From: Catenulispora acidiphila DSM 44928
GTDB taxonomy: Bacteria; Actinomycetota; Actinomycetes; Streptomycetales; Catenulisporaceae
DNA: 64,000 nt
Assembly (NCBI RefSeq): GCF_000024025.1
Contig: NC_013131.1
Location: 1,364,001-1,428,000 of the forward strand
Direction of reading: 5' to 3'
Positions within the stretch are counted from its first letter, which is position 1; every line of letters starts with the position of its first letter. Below, one piece after another: positions 19,618-29,500 of the stretch. The notes under the pieces are model-generated. The model was not told where the DNA came from and did not search any database. It worked only from the letters and a program-made list of their open reading frames with translations. Position numbers and translations under genes: made by a program.

Positions 19618-21636
19618 GTGACCGAGCGCGATAGATTTTCCGGGAGTGACAGATCTTCCGAGCGTGACCGCCCCTGGGTGATGCGGACCTACGCCGGCCA
19701 CTCCACCCCGGCGGAGTCCAACGCCCTGTATCGCAGGAACCTGGCCAAGGGCCAGACCGGCCTGTCGGTGGCCTTCGACCTGCCCACGCAGACCGGCTAC
19801 GACCCCGACTCCATCCTGGCGCGCGGCGAGGTCGGCAAGGTCGGCGTCCCGGTCTCGCACCTGGGCGACATGCGGGCGCTGTTCGACGGCATCCCGCTGG
19901 AGCGGATGAACACCTCGATGACCATCAACGCCCCGGCCATGTGGCTGCTGGCGCTGTACCAGGTCGCCGCCGAGGAGCAGGGTGCTGATATCGCCGCGCT
20001 GTCGGGCACCACGCAGAACGACATCGTCAAGGAGTACCTCTCGCGCGGGACCTACGTCTTCCCGCCCGGACCGTCGCTGCGGCTGATCACCGACACCATC
20101 GCCTACACCGTGGCGAACATGCCCAAGTGGAACCCGATCAACATCTGCTCCTACCACCTGCAGGAGGCCGGCGCGCAGCCGGTGCAGGAGGTCGCTTACG
20201 CGCTGTCCACGGCGATCGCCGTGCTGGACGGCGTGCGCGATTCCGGACAGGTCGCGCCGGAGGACTTCGGCCAGGTGGTCGGGCGCATCTCCTTCTTCGT
20301 CAACGCCGGCGTGCGCTTCGTCGAGGAGATGTGCAAGCTCCGAGCCTTCGCAGAGCTCTGGGATCGCATCACGCGCGAGCGCTACGGCGTCACCGACGAC
20401 AAGCTGCGCCGCTTCCGCTACGGCGTCCAGGTCAACTCCCTCGGGCTGACCGAGGCGCAGCCGGAGAACAACGTCCAGCGCATCCTGCTGGAGATGCTGG
20501 CGGTGACGCTGTCCAAGGACGCGCGGGCGCGCGCCGTGCAGCTGCCGGCCTGGAACGAGGCGCTCGGCCTGCCGCGGCCGTGGGACCAGCAGTGGTCGCT
20601 GCGCATGCAGCAGGTGCTGGCCTACGAATCGGACCTGCTGGAGTACCCCGACCTGTTCGCCGGCTCGAAGGTGGTCGAGGCCAAGACCGAGGAGATCGCC
20701 GAGGCGGCGTGGGCCGAGATCGGGCGCATCCAGGACCTCGGCGGCGTCGTGGCGGCCGTGGAATCGGGCTATCTGAAGGCGCAGCTGGTCGGCGCGCACG
20801 CCGAGCGGCGCGCGAAGATCGAGTCCGGCGAGATCACGGTCGTGGGCGTCAACAAGTTCACCGAGACCGAGCCGAACCCGCTGACCGCCGACCTGGACGC
20901 GGCGATCCAGACCGTGGATCCGGCGGTGGAGCAGCACGCGGTGGCGGCGCTGAAGGAGTGGAAGGACCAGCGGGACGGCGCGGAGGTCGAGGCCGCACTG
21001 GACCGGCTGCGTCAGGAGGCTGCGACCGACGCCAACCTGATGGACGCCACGCTCGCCTGCGTGCGCGCCGGCGTCACCACGGGGGAGTGGACCGGCGTCC
21101 TGCGCGAGGTCTTCGGCGAATTCCGGGCGCCCACCGGCGTTTCCGGCTCTGTCGGGACCGCCATCCCCTCGGAGGAGCTGGTGGTCCTGCGCCGCGAGGT
21201 GGATCAGGCCTCTGCGGAACTCGGCCGCCGGCTGCGGCTGCTGGTCGGCAAGCCCGGCCTGGACGGCCACTCCAACGGCGCCGAGCAGATCGCCGTGCGG
21301 GCCCGCGACGCCGGCTTCGAGGTGGTCTATCAGGGCATCCGGCTGACACCGGCGCAGATCGCGGCGGCCGCGGTGGCCGAGGACGTGCACTGCGTCGGGC
21401 TGTCAGTGCTGTCCGGTTCGCACCTGCAGCTGGTGCCCGAGGTGCTGGCCGAGCTGCGGGCGGCCGGAGCCGGCTCGGTACCGGTGGTCGTCGGCGGCAT
21501 CATCCCCGACGCGGACGCGCGCACATTGCGCCAGGCCGGCGTCGCCGCGGTGTTCACGCCGAAGGATTTCGGGATCACGCAGATCCTGCACACCATCGTC
21601 GAACAGATCCGGCGTGCCGGATCCGTCGCCGTCTGA
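19618..21636 (+). CDS. meaA: Ethylmalonyl-CoA mutase (MeaA/Ecm), B12-dependent
   Basis: 672 residues, a single chain with an N-terminal acyl-CoA mutase TIM barrel (about 20-520) and a C-terminal B12-binding domain (about 540-670). It converts ethylmalonyl-CoA to methylsuccinyl-CoA. The barrel has RTYAGHSTPAESN, VAFDLPTQTGYD and the substrate-loop NTSMTINAPAMW; the B12 domain has KPGLDGHSNGAEQIAVRA, whose H551 is the lower cobalt ligand. The start RTYAGHSTP type and single-chain design separate it from methylmalonyl-CoA mutase large subunits. The GTG at 19618 gives the family N-terminus. It forms a pathway with ccr at 57.9 kb although 36 kb away. A strong hairpin terminator follows. Confidence 0.92.
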   Translation: MTERDRFSGSDRSSERDRPWVMRTYAGHSTPAESNALYRRNLAKGQTGLSVAFDLPTQTGYDPDSILARGEVGKVGVPVSHLGDMRALFDGIPLERMNTSMTINAPAMWLLALYQVAAEEQGADIAALSGTTQNDIVKEYLSRGTYVFPPGPSLRLITDTIAYTVANMPKWNPINICSYHLQEAGAQPVQEVAYALSTAIAVLDGVRDSGQVAPEDFGQVVGRISFFVNAGVRFVEEMCKLRAFAELWDRITRERYGVTDDKLRRFRYGVQVNSLGLTEAQPENNVQRILLEMLAVTLSKDARARAVQLPAWNEALGLPRPWDQQWSLRMQQVLAYESDLLEYPDLFAGSKVVEAKTEEIAEAAWAEIGRIQDLGGVVAAVESGYLKAQLVGAHAERRAKIESGEITVVGVNKFTETEPNPLTADLDAAIQTVDPAVEQHAVAALKEWKDQRDGAEVEAALDRLRQEAATDANLMDATLACVRAGVTTGEWTGVLREVFGEFRAPTGVSGSVGTAIPSEELVVLRREVDQASAELGRRLRLLVGKPGLDGHSNGAEQIAVRARDAGFEVVYQGIRLTPAQIAAAAVAEDVHCVGLSVLSGSHLQLVPEVLAELRAAGAGSVPVVVGGIIPDADARTLRQAGVAAVFTPKDFGITQILHTIVEQIRRAGSVAV

Positions 21637-21662
21637 GCGGACTCCCTCACCGCTTGGACGCG

Positions 21663-21714
21663 AATCGGCGCCCTTCCCAGGGATATCCCCTAGGGAAGGG
21701 CGCCGATTTGTTTT
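21663..21714 (+). terminator. Intrinsic terminator after meaA
   Basis: A perfect 16-bp stem, AATCGGCGCCCTTCCC (21663-21678) with its complement at 21693-21708, followed by TGTTTT. The loop contains a second small palindrome GGGATATCCC. It lies between meaA and the convergent small gene and can serve both. Confidence 0.9.
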
Positions 21715-21747
21715 GAACGCTTATTCGAGCTCGAATTCACTGGAGAA

Positions 21748-22074
21748 TCAAGCGCCGGCGTTCGCAGCCGCGTCCTTCTCGGCGGCGGCCTCGGGGTGGT
21801 GCTCGCCGGCGAATTCGCGGCCCAGCACCTCGTGCGTGATCCGCAGGTGGTCGATGCCGGTCTCGCCGTGCTCGGCGGCGTGGCCGTCGAGGGCGTCCAG
21901 GATGCGCGCCACGGGCTCGTGGTGGCCTTCCAGGCGCTGCTCGGCGTAGTAGGCGATGCCCAGCTTCATGAACAGCTTCGCGCCGTGCCGGTGGGCGCTC
22001 CACTCCTCGAGCTGCTCGACGGTGCCCTCGAAGCTCTTCTCGGTGATCTCGAGGCACTTGGCTATGAAACTCAT
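21748..22074 (-). CDS. Small conserved-looking protein of unknown function
   Basis: 108 residues, helical and His/Glu/Ala-rich. The sequence starts MSFIAKCLEITEKSFEGTVE and includes LFMKLGIAYYAEQRLEGHHE and ILDALDGHAAEHGETGIDH; the many His residues could bind metal or simply be surface residues. The ATG at 22074 is preferred over one at 22116 because AGGAG lies nine bases before it. The Ala/Asp-rich end looks disordered. No family recognised. It converges on meaA and shares its terminator. Confidence 0.7.
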   Translation of the reverse strand: MSFIAKCLEITEKSFEGTVEQLEEWSAHRHGAKLFMKLGIAYYAEQRLEGHHEPVARILDALDGHAAEHGETGIDHLRITHEVLGREFAGEHHPEAAAEKDAAANAGA

Positions 22075-22295
22075 CGGTCTGCGACTCCTCGCTCGAAACG
22101 GCGCCCATCGACACAATCGACGAGGCGGATGCGTGCTCCCCTACACGCCCCTGCCGTGACGGACAGAGTGCGGGTTAGCAGCGTGTCGAGCTGAATGATA
22201 GCGGCATCAGCCAGAACGGCTTACGGCGATGTGCGTATGCGGGACTAGTACTGCGATAGGGGAAACACTGTGCTGCGTCGTGGGAGCATCGGGTA

Positions 22296-22760
22296 ATGGA
22301 CGAGTCACCCTCAGCACGCGCGCGGAACCTCATCGCCGGGCATTCCGCGCGGTCGGCGGCGGCGCGCGCGGCCGCGCTGCGGTTGTTCGTGGCCGAGGAC
22401 GGCGACGCGCCTGCGCTGACCCCGTTCCTGCTGTCGGTGGCCGCCGACGCCGCCGAGGCGGACCTGGTCCGCGTCGAGGCGATCCGGGTGCTGCCGATCG
22501 CCTACGTGCCGACGGGTTCGGCCGCCGCGGTCGTTCGCGCGGCTCTGATACGCCTGGCCGCCGAGGACGCCGGCTTCGACGTCCGCGACGCCGCCGGCTG
22601 CACCGTCTTCGATCTGCCCGGCGCCGAGGACGACATTCCGCGGATGCGCGAGGTGATCGCCGCTGAGCAGGAGGAACTGGTCCGCGCGAACCTCGAGGCG
22701 GCATTGCACATCTTTCTGGACCGCAGGAGTCGCAGCGCCGTTGAGCATCGCCCGCGTTGA
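22296..22760 (+). CDS. Small HEAT-repeat-like protein
   Basis: 154 residues, almost entirely alpha-helical with a pattern of Ala/Leu/Val-rich helix pairs ([56 protein letters not shown]) suggesting two or three HEAT-type units. Such proteins usually act as protein-binding scaffolds. Codon use and third-position GC agree with a real gene. The stop is 14 bp before nucS, in the same direction, so the pair may be one transcript. No partner can be named. Confidence 0.6.
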   Translation: MDESPSARARNLIAGHSARSAAARAAALRLFVAEDGDAPALTPFLLSVAADAAEADLVRVEAIRVLPIAYVPTGSAAAVVRAALIRLAAEDAGFDVRDAAGCTVFDLPGAEDDIPRMREVIAAEQEELVRANLEAALHIFLDRRSRSAVEHRPR

Positions 22761-22774
22761 TAGGCTCCGATCCC

Positions 22775-23452
22775 ATGCGCATCGTCATCGCCCACTGCAC
22801 CGTCGACTACGCCGGCCGTCTTTCCTCGCACCTTCCGGAGGCCAAGCGGCTGCTGATGGTGAAGGCCGACGGCAGCGTCTCGATCCACGCCGACGACCGC
22901 GCGTACAAGCCGCTCAACTGGATGTCGCCGCCCTGCGTCCTCAAGGAGACCGCCGGCGACGAGGACGGCGGCCTGGTCTGGACGATCACCAACAAGGTCG
23001 GCGAGCGCCTGGTGATCACCCTGCGCGACGTCGAACTGGACTCCAGCCACGAGCTCGGCATCGACCCCGGCTTGCAGAAGGACGGCGTCGAGGCGCACCT
23101 GCAGGAACTCCTCGCCGAGCAGATCGAGCACCTGGGCAACGGCTGGACCCTGGTCCGCCGCGAGTACCCGACCGCCATCGGCCCGGTGGACATCATGGCC
23201 CGCGACTCCGACGGCGCCCACGTCGCCGTGGAGATCAAGCGCCGAGGCGAGATCGACGGCGTGGAGCAGCTGACCCGCTACCTGGAACTGCTCAACCGCG
23301 ACCCCCTGCTGGCACCGGTGCGCGGCGTGTTCGCGGCACAGGAGATCAAGCCGCAGGCGCGGACACTGGCCGCCGACCGCGGCATCGAGTGCGCGGTGCT
23401 GGACTACGAGGTGCTGCGCGGGATGGACGACCCGAGTTCGCGGTTGTTCTGA
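22775..23452 (+). CDS. nucS: Mismatch-specific endonuclease NucS
   Basis: 225 residues. NucS cuts both strands at mismatches and replaces MutS/MutL in actinobacteria. The N-terminal dimerisation domain starts [20 protein letters not shown]; the C-terminal RecB-like nuclease has catalytic D139 (PVDIMARD), E153 and K155 (VEIKRRG), with the same spacing as Pyrococcus NucS (D160, E174, K176), and ends with the [12 protein letters not shown] helix. The ATG at 22775 gives the conserved N-terminus. In Streptomyces nucS lies next to the gene found here at 38474, so about 15 kb appears to separate former neighbours. Confidence 0.95.
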   Translation: MRIVIAHCTVDYAGRLSSHLPEAKRLLMVKADGSVSIHADDRAYKPLNWMSPPCVLKETAGDEDGGLVWTITNKVGERLVITLRDVELDSSHELGIDPGLQKDGVEAHLQELLAEQIEHLGNGWTLVRREYPTAIGPVDIMARDSDGAHVAVEIKRRGEIDGVEQLTRYLELLNRDPLLAPVRGVFAAQEIKPQARTLAADRGIECAVLDYEVLRGMDDPSSRLF

Positions 23453-23470
23453 GGGCTCTGCGATACCGGT

Positions 23471-23506
23471 GAAGCCCGGCGGCGCGGTGGCGCGCCGCCG
23501 GGCTTC
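23471..23506. terminator. Bidirectional intrinsic terminator between nucS and the RHS gene
   Basis: Perfect 16-bp stem GAAGCCCGGCGGCGCG with loop GTGG and its complement at 23491-23506. It serves nucS and the convergent RHS gene, and takes up nearly half of the 75-bp gap between them, leaving no room for an immunity gene. Confidence 0.85.
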
Positions 23507-23527
23507 GTCAGTCAGCGGTCCGGATCG

Positions 23528-26500
23528 CTACCCGCCGCAGCCGTTGGGCCACTGCGGCTTCGGCGCGGCGTCGCTGGAGTCGGAACCACCGCCGAACAAT
23601 CCGCCGAAGAAGCTCGACACGCCGTGCCCGACGTCGTTCACGGCGTTGTGGAACGGCTTCCAGTGGTGGTACAGGTAGTCGCCGCCGAGGTAGATGCCGG
23701 TGCCGATCATCATGACCTGGCCGGCGACCGGTATCTCGTCGACGACCATGTTCGCCATGAGCAGCCCGCCGTTGACCGCGCCGGCGCCGCGGTCCACCCA
23801 GCCGGCCGCGCCCTTGTCCGGCGGCAGGACGACGTCGCCGTAGTCGGCGATGAGGCCCATCACCGCCGTCGTCCGGCTGGCGGCCAGGAACGGTGTCCCC
23901 TCCCGGGTGACCGCGACGAGGCTGTCGAAGTGCGTCGCCTGCAGGATCGTGTCGATCCCGTCGGCGAGCTTGCCCATCTTCAGCGCGGCCGTGATCTCCA
24001 GCATCCGGTCGATGGTGTTCAGGACCTGGGTTTCCGAGGCCTTGTTCTGAGCCAGTTCGAGGATCTTGTCGAACGCCGCGGCGTCCAGCGGTGCCAGGTT
24101 CTTCTCGACGTAGGAACGGACCTTCTCATAGATGGGGAAGAACGGGTCCTCCCCGCCGTCGCCGGAGTCGCCGGAGTCCGAGGACGAGCTGGACGAGGAA
24201 CCGCTCTTCTTCGGCGGCGCCGGGTGGGGGTAGTAGCAGACGCTGCCGGGGCCGTCCTCGCACGCCAGCATGGTCCCCGTCGGGTCCGAACCGTTGACCG
24301 GGTTGTCGCCGGCGTAGGAGTACCCGTTCAGCTGGCGCTGGTCGGTGTTCTCCTGGACCGAGTCGACGCTGAGGAACCGGCCGGTGACCGGGTCGTACTG
24401 CCGGGCGCCGAGCAGGTCCAGGCCGCTGGTCGGGTCGCTGGGCTTGTCCAGGTACGCGCGCTGGTCCGGCCAGCTCGGCGGCGCCGCGCCGCGCTGCTGC
24501 CCGAACGGGTCGTAGTACCGCAGGCTGTACGTCAGGTTCGAGGCGTTGACCTCGGCCGTGGCGGTGCCGTTGGTGTTGGTCAGCTCGTAGCCCACGGTGC
24601 CGGCCGAGGAGTGCACCACGCTGACGCCGTCCGGGCTGTCGCTGATGTAGCGCAGGCTGGAGACGGTGTTCCCGGATGTGTTCAGCGTGACCTGCTCACC
24701 CCACGGCAGGTACAGCACGTTCTGCGCGGCGGCCGGGTCGCTCTGCAGCAGCAGCGTGCCGTCCGCGTCGTAGGTGTACGTGCTGGCCACGCCGGTGGTG
24801 GTGTTCTTGACGGACTGGGTGAGTCCCATCGCGTTGTAGGTGAACGCCTGTCCGGGGCGGCTCTCGGTCTCTCCGTTCGGGTAGTAGGTGTAGGGCGCGG
24901 AGGTCGAGCCGGACGTCCCGGCCGTGGTCACCGACTGCACCGCGTCCGGGGTGGACGCGGCGGCGGTGGCGCCGGTCGAGGGGTTGTACGCGCTGTACGC
25001 CAGCGTCTGCGTGACCGTGTTCGCGCTCGAGGCCACCGACGTGTCGTGGCTGGTCTCGCCGATCCGGTCGCCGAGGGCGTCGTAGGAGTACGACTGCCAG
25101 TACGGTGCGGGTCCCCCCGTGACCTTGCCGGCTGTCGGCGCGGAGTCGGTGCAGCCGCCCACGCCGTCGACCTGCGCGTTGCCCGCCGCCGAGGTCGCGG
25201 TGACGCCGCCGGAGTCGGTCCAGGCGCTGGTCAGCTCGTTCAGCTGGTCGTACCCGAAGCACTGGGTGTCAGGGGTCGAAGACCCGGTGACCGAGTTGCT
25301 CTCGGCGGTGATCGCTCCGGCCTGGTTGTAGGTGTAGGCCACGGACTGCATCGGCTTGCTGAGCGTCTGCAGCGAGTCCGTGGTGGTCAGCATGCGCTTG
25401 GTCGCCGGGTCGTAGGTCACGGTGCGGCCGTACTGGTCGCCGTTGGCGCCGTAGTTGGTCTGCAGCACCTGCCCCAGCGGGCTGTACGTCACTGTGTTCA
25501 GCGCGGCGTAGGGGCTGCCGTAGCTCGACAGCAGTCCGGTCGGCGTGTAGCCGAAGTTCACCTGTTCCTTGGGCAGGTTTCCCTCGGCGAAGTAGTGCGT
25601 GCCGGCGAGCAGCGAGGTCTCGGCGGTGTACTGGCTCGAGTCCTGGTAGGTACCGGCCAGCGCGCCCTGCGAGGACGGCACGGTGACCGTCTCGCCGGTC
25701 GGCTGGTACTTCGCCGTGTATCCGGCGACGGTCTCGGTCCAGGTGTTCGCCGCGTCGGCGGCGCCGTCGGTGTACGTGGTCGACGACGTGGGCTGGCCCT
25801 TGGCCAGCGTGTCGTAGGTCCACGCGCCGATCTGGTCCGCCGAGGTCTCGGCCGCGCCGCCGGTGGTGTCGTACTCGGCGATCTTCCGCTTCAGCGCGTC
25901 ATAGGTGTACGAGAGCTGGTCTCCGTTCGCGTCGGTGCGGCTGAGCAGGCTCCCGCCGGTGGAGTACACCGAGGTGGCAAGGCCCGTACCCGGGTCGGAC
26001 ACGCTGGTGTTCTGCCCGAGCAGGTTGTAGCCGTAGGACCAGGTGTCGCCGACCGCGTCCTTGATGGTCGAGGGCTGCCCGGCCGGGGTGTAGACGCGGC
26101 TGTTCGTCTCGGCGTCGGCCGCCTTGCCGGTCGCGGTGGCGGTCCGGTAGGACCAGGTCGCGTCCACGTTCCCGGCGGCGTCGAGGAAGCTGCTGGTCGC
26201 GGTGCCGCCGGCGGGCGGCGTGGTGTCGGTCTCGTCGGTGCCCCGGTAGCCGGTCAGCGTCGAATACTGGTTCACGCCGAACGCGACGGTCAGGCTCTGC
26301 GCCGCGCGGCCCATCCCGTCGTACAGCGTCTCGGCCTCGGCCGGCACGGCCGAGTCGTTCGCCGGGACGAAGACGGCGGCGGTCGGCGCCGTGGTCTTTT
26401 CGTAGTAGGTGTCGGTGGTCTTCGCCTTCTGGCCGAGCGAGTTGTAGTGGGTGTCGGTGATCAGCCGCCCGACCTCGCCGTCGGCGGTGCCGCCCTGCTG

Positions 26501-29500
26501 CTGGATCTGCCGCAGCTGCCCGTCGTACAGGGCGATGACGGCCCCGTACGAGCCGTCGTCGCGCAGCGTGGACGTCTTGACGGCGGTCGGCGCCGTCCCG
26601 GTCACGGCGTAGGTGTACGTGTAGTCCGCCGGAGCCTTGGCGGCCTGGCTGTGCAGCGGCGTCCACACCGCGGTGACCCGGCCCAGACCGTCGTAGGTCT
26701 TGGTGGTCAGCTCGTTGTCGACGTCCGTGCTGGAGACGGCCTGTCCCCGGCCGGGGTCCAGGGTCTGCTTCGTGATCCAGTGCATCGGGTTGGTGACGGT
26801 CACGGTGTCGGCCGCGGCGCCCGGCGCGCTGTAGGCCGTCGTCGTGGTGTTGCCGTCGGCGTCCGTCGCGGATGTGGTCCGGCCGTAGGAGTCGAACTGA
26901 GCCTTGGCCGTGGTGGTGTACACCGGTGCGCCGGAGGCGTTGTACGACGCAGCCTTCTGGGTCATGGTCGCGTTGCCCGTCGAGCCCAGCGACCCCAGCG
27001 TCGAGGAGCTGTCATAGAACGTCAGCGTGTCCGACTGGGTGGCCGTCGCCGACGGCTTGGTCGAGCAGGAGCCGGTGACCGTCAGGGACTCGTCGGGGTA
27101 GGTGACCATGTTCGCCGCGGCGTTCGTGGCGTACTTGGTGGTCGTGCACTGTTCCGGCAACGCGGAGGGCCCGGAGTAGGTCGTGTCGGAGGTGACCTGT
27201 TGCGCCTGTGCGTTGAAGGTCGCCGCCAGCTTGGTCTGCTCCCAGGTGCCGTCGTGCCAGAGCTGGTACTTGCGGTCCGTGGTGCCCGCGGTCATCCGGG
27301 CCACCAGCGCGGGCATCGACGAGGCCTGCGATTCCGTGGCGGTCGGGGTGAAGGTCCAGGGTCCGCCGACCTCCTTGTTCTGCGCCGCGCCGCCGACCCC
27401 GAGCAAGGTGTCCTTCTCGAGGAGCTGGCCGGCCAGCCAGTTGTTATCGGTGACCGTGTCCCCGACGGTGTCGGCGACGCTGACACCGCGCTTGGAGCCA
27501 GAGGCCTGATAGTCGCCGTCCATGCCCTGCAGGAACGTCGTCACGGTCTGCGTCGGCGTGGACTGGACCGAGGACGCGCCGGTGGTCGCGGTGACCGTGC
27601 GGAACCCTCGGAACTGGTTCCACGTCCGCTGGGCCGCCGGGGTCAGCGGCGAGTCGTCCCGGTGCCAGGCGGCGCCGGCGTAGTTGTACGAGGTCAGCGA
27701 CACCTCGTTCCAGGCTCTCGGTGCCACCAGGTCGTTCACCGTGACCGAGCTGACCTGGTAGGTGGTGAACCAGTCCAGGACCGGGTTCTGGGCGCCGTTG
27801 GGAGTCCAGTACTGCGGATAGCAGTTCATCGTGTCCGCGTCCGGCGAGGCCGGCAGCTTGTTGCCCGTCCTCGAACACTGCGACGAGCTGTAGGCGATGA
27901 CGGTCTGCGCCCCGGAGTCGGTGGTGATCTCCGTCAGCCGCGGCCGGTACAGCGCCGCCGCGCCGGTGGTGTTCCCGTCGACCCGGTTGGGCATCTCGTC
28001 GGCGGTGAACACCGTCTTCGGCAGCTGCGCGGCCGCGCCGCCGCCGAGGGTGTCCGCGCCGGTGCGCTGGATCGAGTCCAGCCACATCACCGCGACCGTG
28101 CCGTCGCCGGGATTCGTGGCGCTGACGCTGGATCCGGCCGGGACCTGGCCGGCCTGGGGCGCCGGGAAGGACTGGGACAGCGTGTAGCTGTCCACCGGCT
28201 GGTACCCCGAGCCGACCAGGACCGCGGTGCTGATCGACGTCAGGCGCTTGGTGGAGAAGTAGGTCGGGGAGTAGTTGGCACAGGCGGTCGCCCCAGCCGC
28301 GCAGACCTGGTTGAACGGCACGTCCGGCCAGTGCGCGGCGGTGGTCGAGCTCAGGTTGGAGTTCGCGCAGTTCGTGAACGACGAGCTGGTCAGACAGCGC
28401 TCCTCGGTGCCGAACGTCACGGTCTCGGCGGGCTTGGCGCCGGCGATCGCCGCCGACAGCGAGTAGCCGTAACCGATCGAGGTCAGGTAGCCGCCCCGGT
28501 CGTAGGGAGTCAGCTTGCCGTTGTTGTTGTTCTGCCCGTAGCCCATCTCGTATTCGTCGGTCTCGGGCGTCCAGGAGTACGTGCGCAGGTTGCCGTGCGG
28601 GTCCACGGTGTAGTCCAGGTTCCAGCGCCACGCCATGTTGGTGACGACCGAGCCCGTGCCCTTGCTGGAGTCGTAGCAGCTGCCCGAGGGCGGGCCGTCG
28701 CCGGACTTGGGGCAGTAGACCGGCTGGGTCCACACGCTGTCGGTCGCCGCGTCGGTCCCGGTGCCGCCGGGGAGGTAGTCCTGCCCGAAGTAGTAGCGCG
28801 TGCCGTCGGGGGTGATGATCTCCCACGCCTCGCCCTGGAACGCGCCGTTCGAGACGCCGGTCAGCGCGATCACCTTGTCTCCGGAGTCGGACTGGGAGTG
28901 CCAGGCGCCGGTGGTGTCGTCGCGGACCAGGGTCCCGCTCAGTCCGCTCATGCTCAGGGTGACCTGGTTGCCGCCCCAGCAGGTGTCACCGGAGTTCTTG
29001 ATGCCGTCCTGGGAGCACGGCTGGTAGGAACGCTCGATGAAGCCCGGCGAGTAGTCCCAGCCGTCGCCGATCCAGGACGCCTGGGCGTTGGTGACCGAGG
29101 TGCGGCCGTCCACGCTGCCCGAATCGTAGGACAGCGCGACACTGGGCGCCGTGCCGCCGGAGGCCGGGGGTACGGCGATCGGATAGCTGTAGGCGAACGA
29201 ACCAGTGTTGCCGCCGCTGGACCACGAGCCCTCAGGGGAGAGCGAAGTCGCCGAGTAGTCGCCGACACCGCCGGACGCCTGCGGCGAGGCGGCCAGGACC
29301 ATCGGCGTCGCGGAGAGCGCCACCTGCGCGGACAGCGTGCCGGACGCGGTGTCGTTCTTCGCCGCGATCGGCGTCTGCGCGCGGCATGACGGCACCGTCG
29401 GCGTCGTCAGGGCGCACGCCGGCATCTCCACCAAGGTCAAGCGGTCGGCGTAGCCGCCGCCGCTCGCTGTCGCAAAGCCCTTATAGTCCAGCGACAGATC

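Noticed and set aside
23453-23527. An immunity gene downstream of the RHS protein
   Set aside because: Only 75 bp separate the RHS stop from the nucS stop, nearly half of it a terminator hairpin.
23624-29389. A 1921-codon open frame antisense to the RHS gene
   Set aside because: GC-rich coding DNA leaves the complementary strand open; the translation is Arg/Gly/Val-rich with no recognisable domain, while the reverse strand encodes a clear RHS protein.
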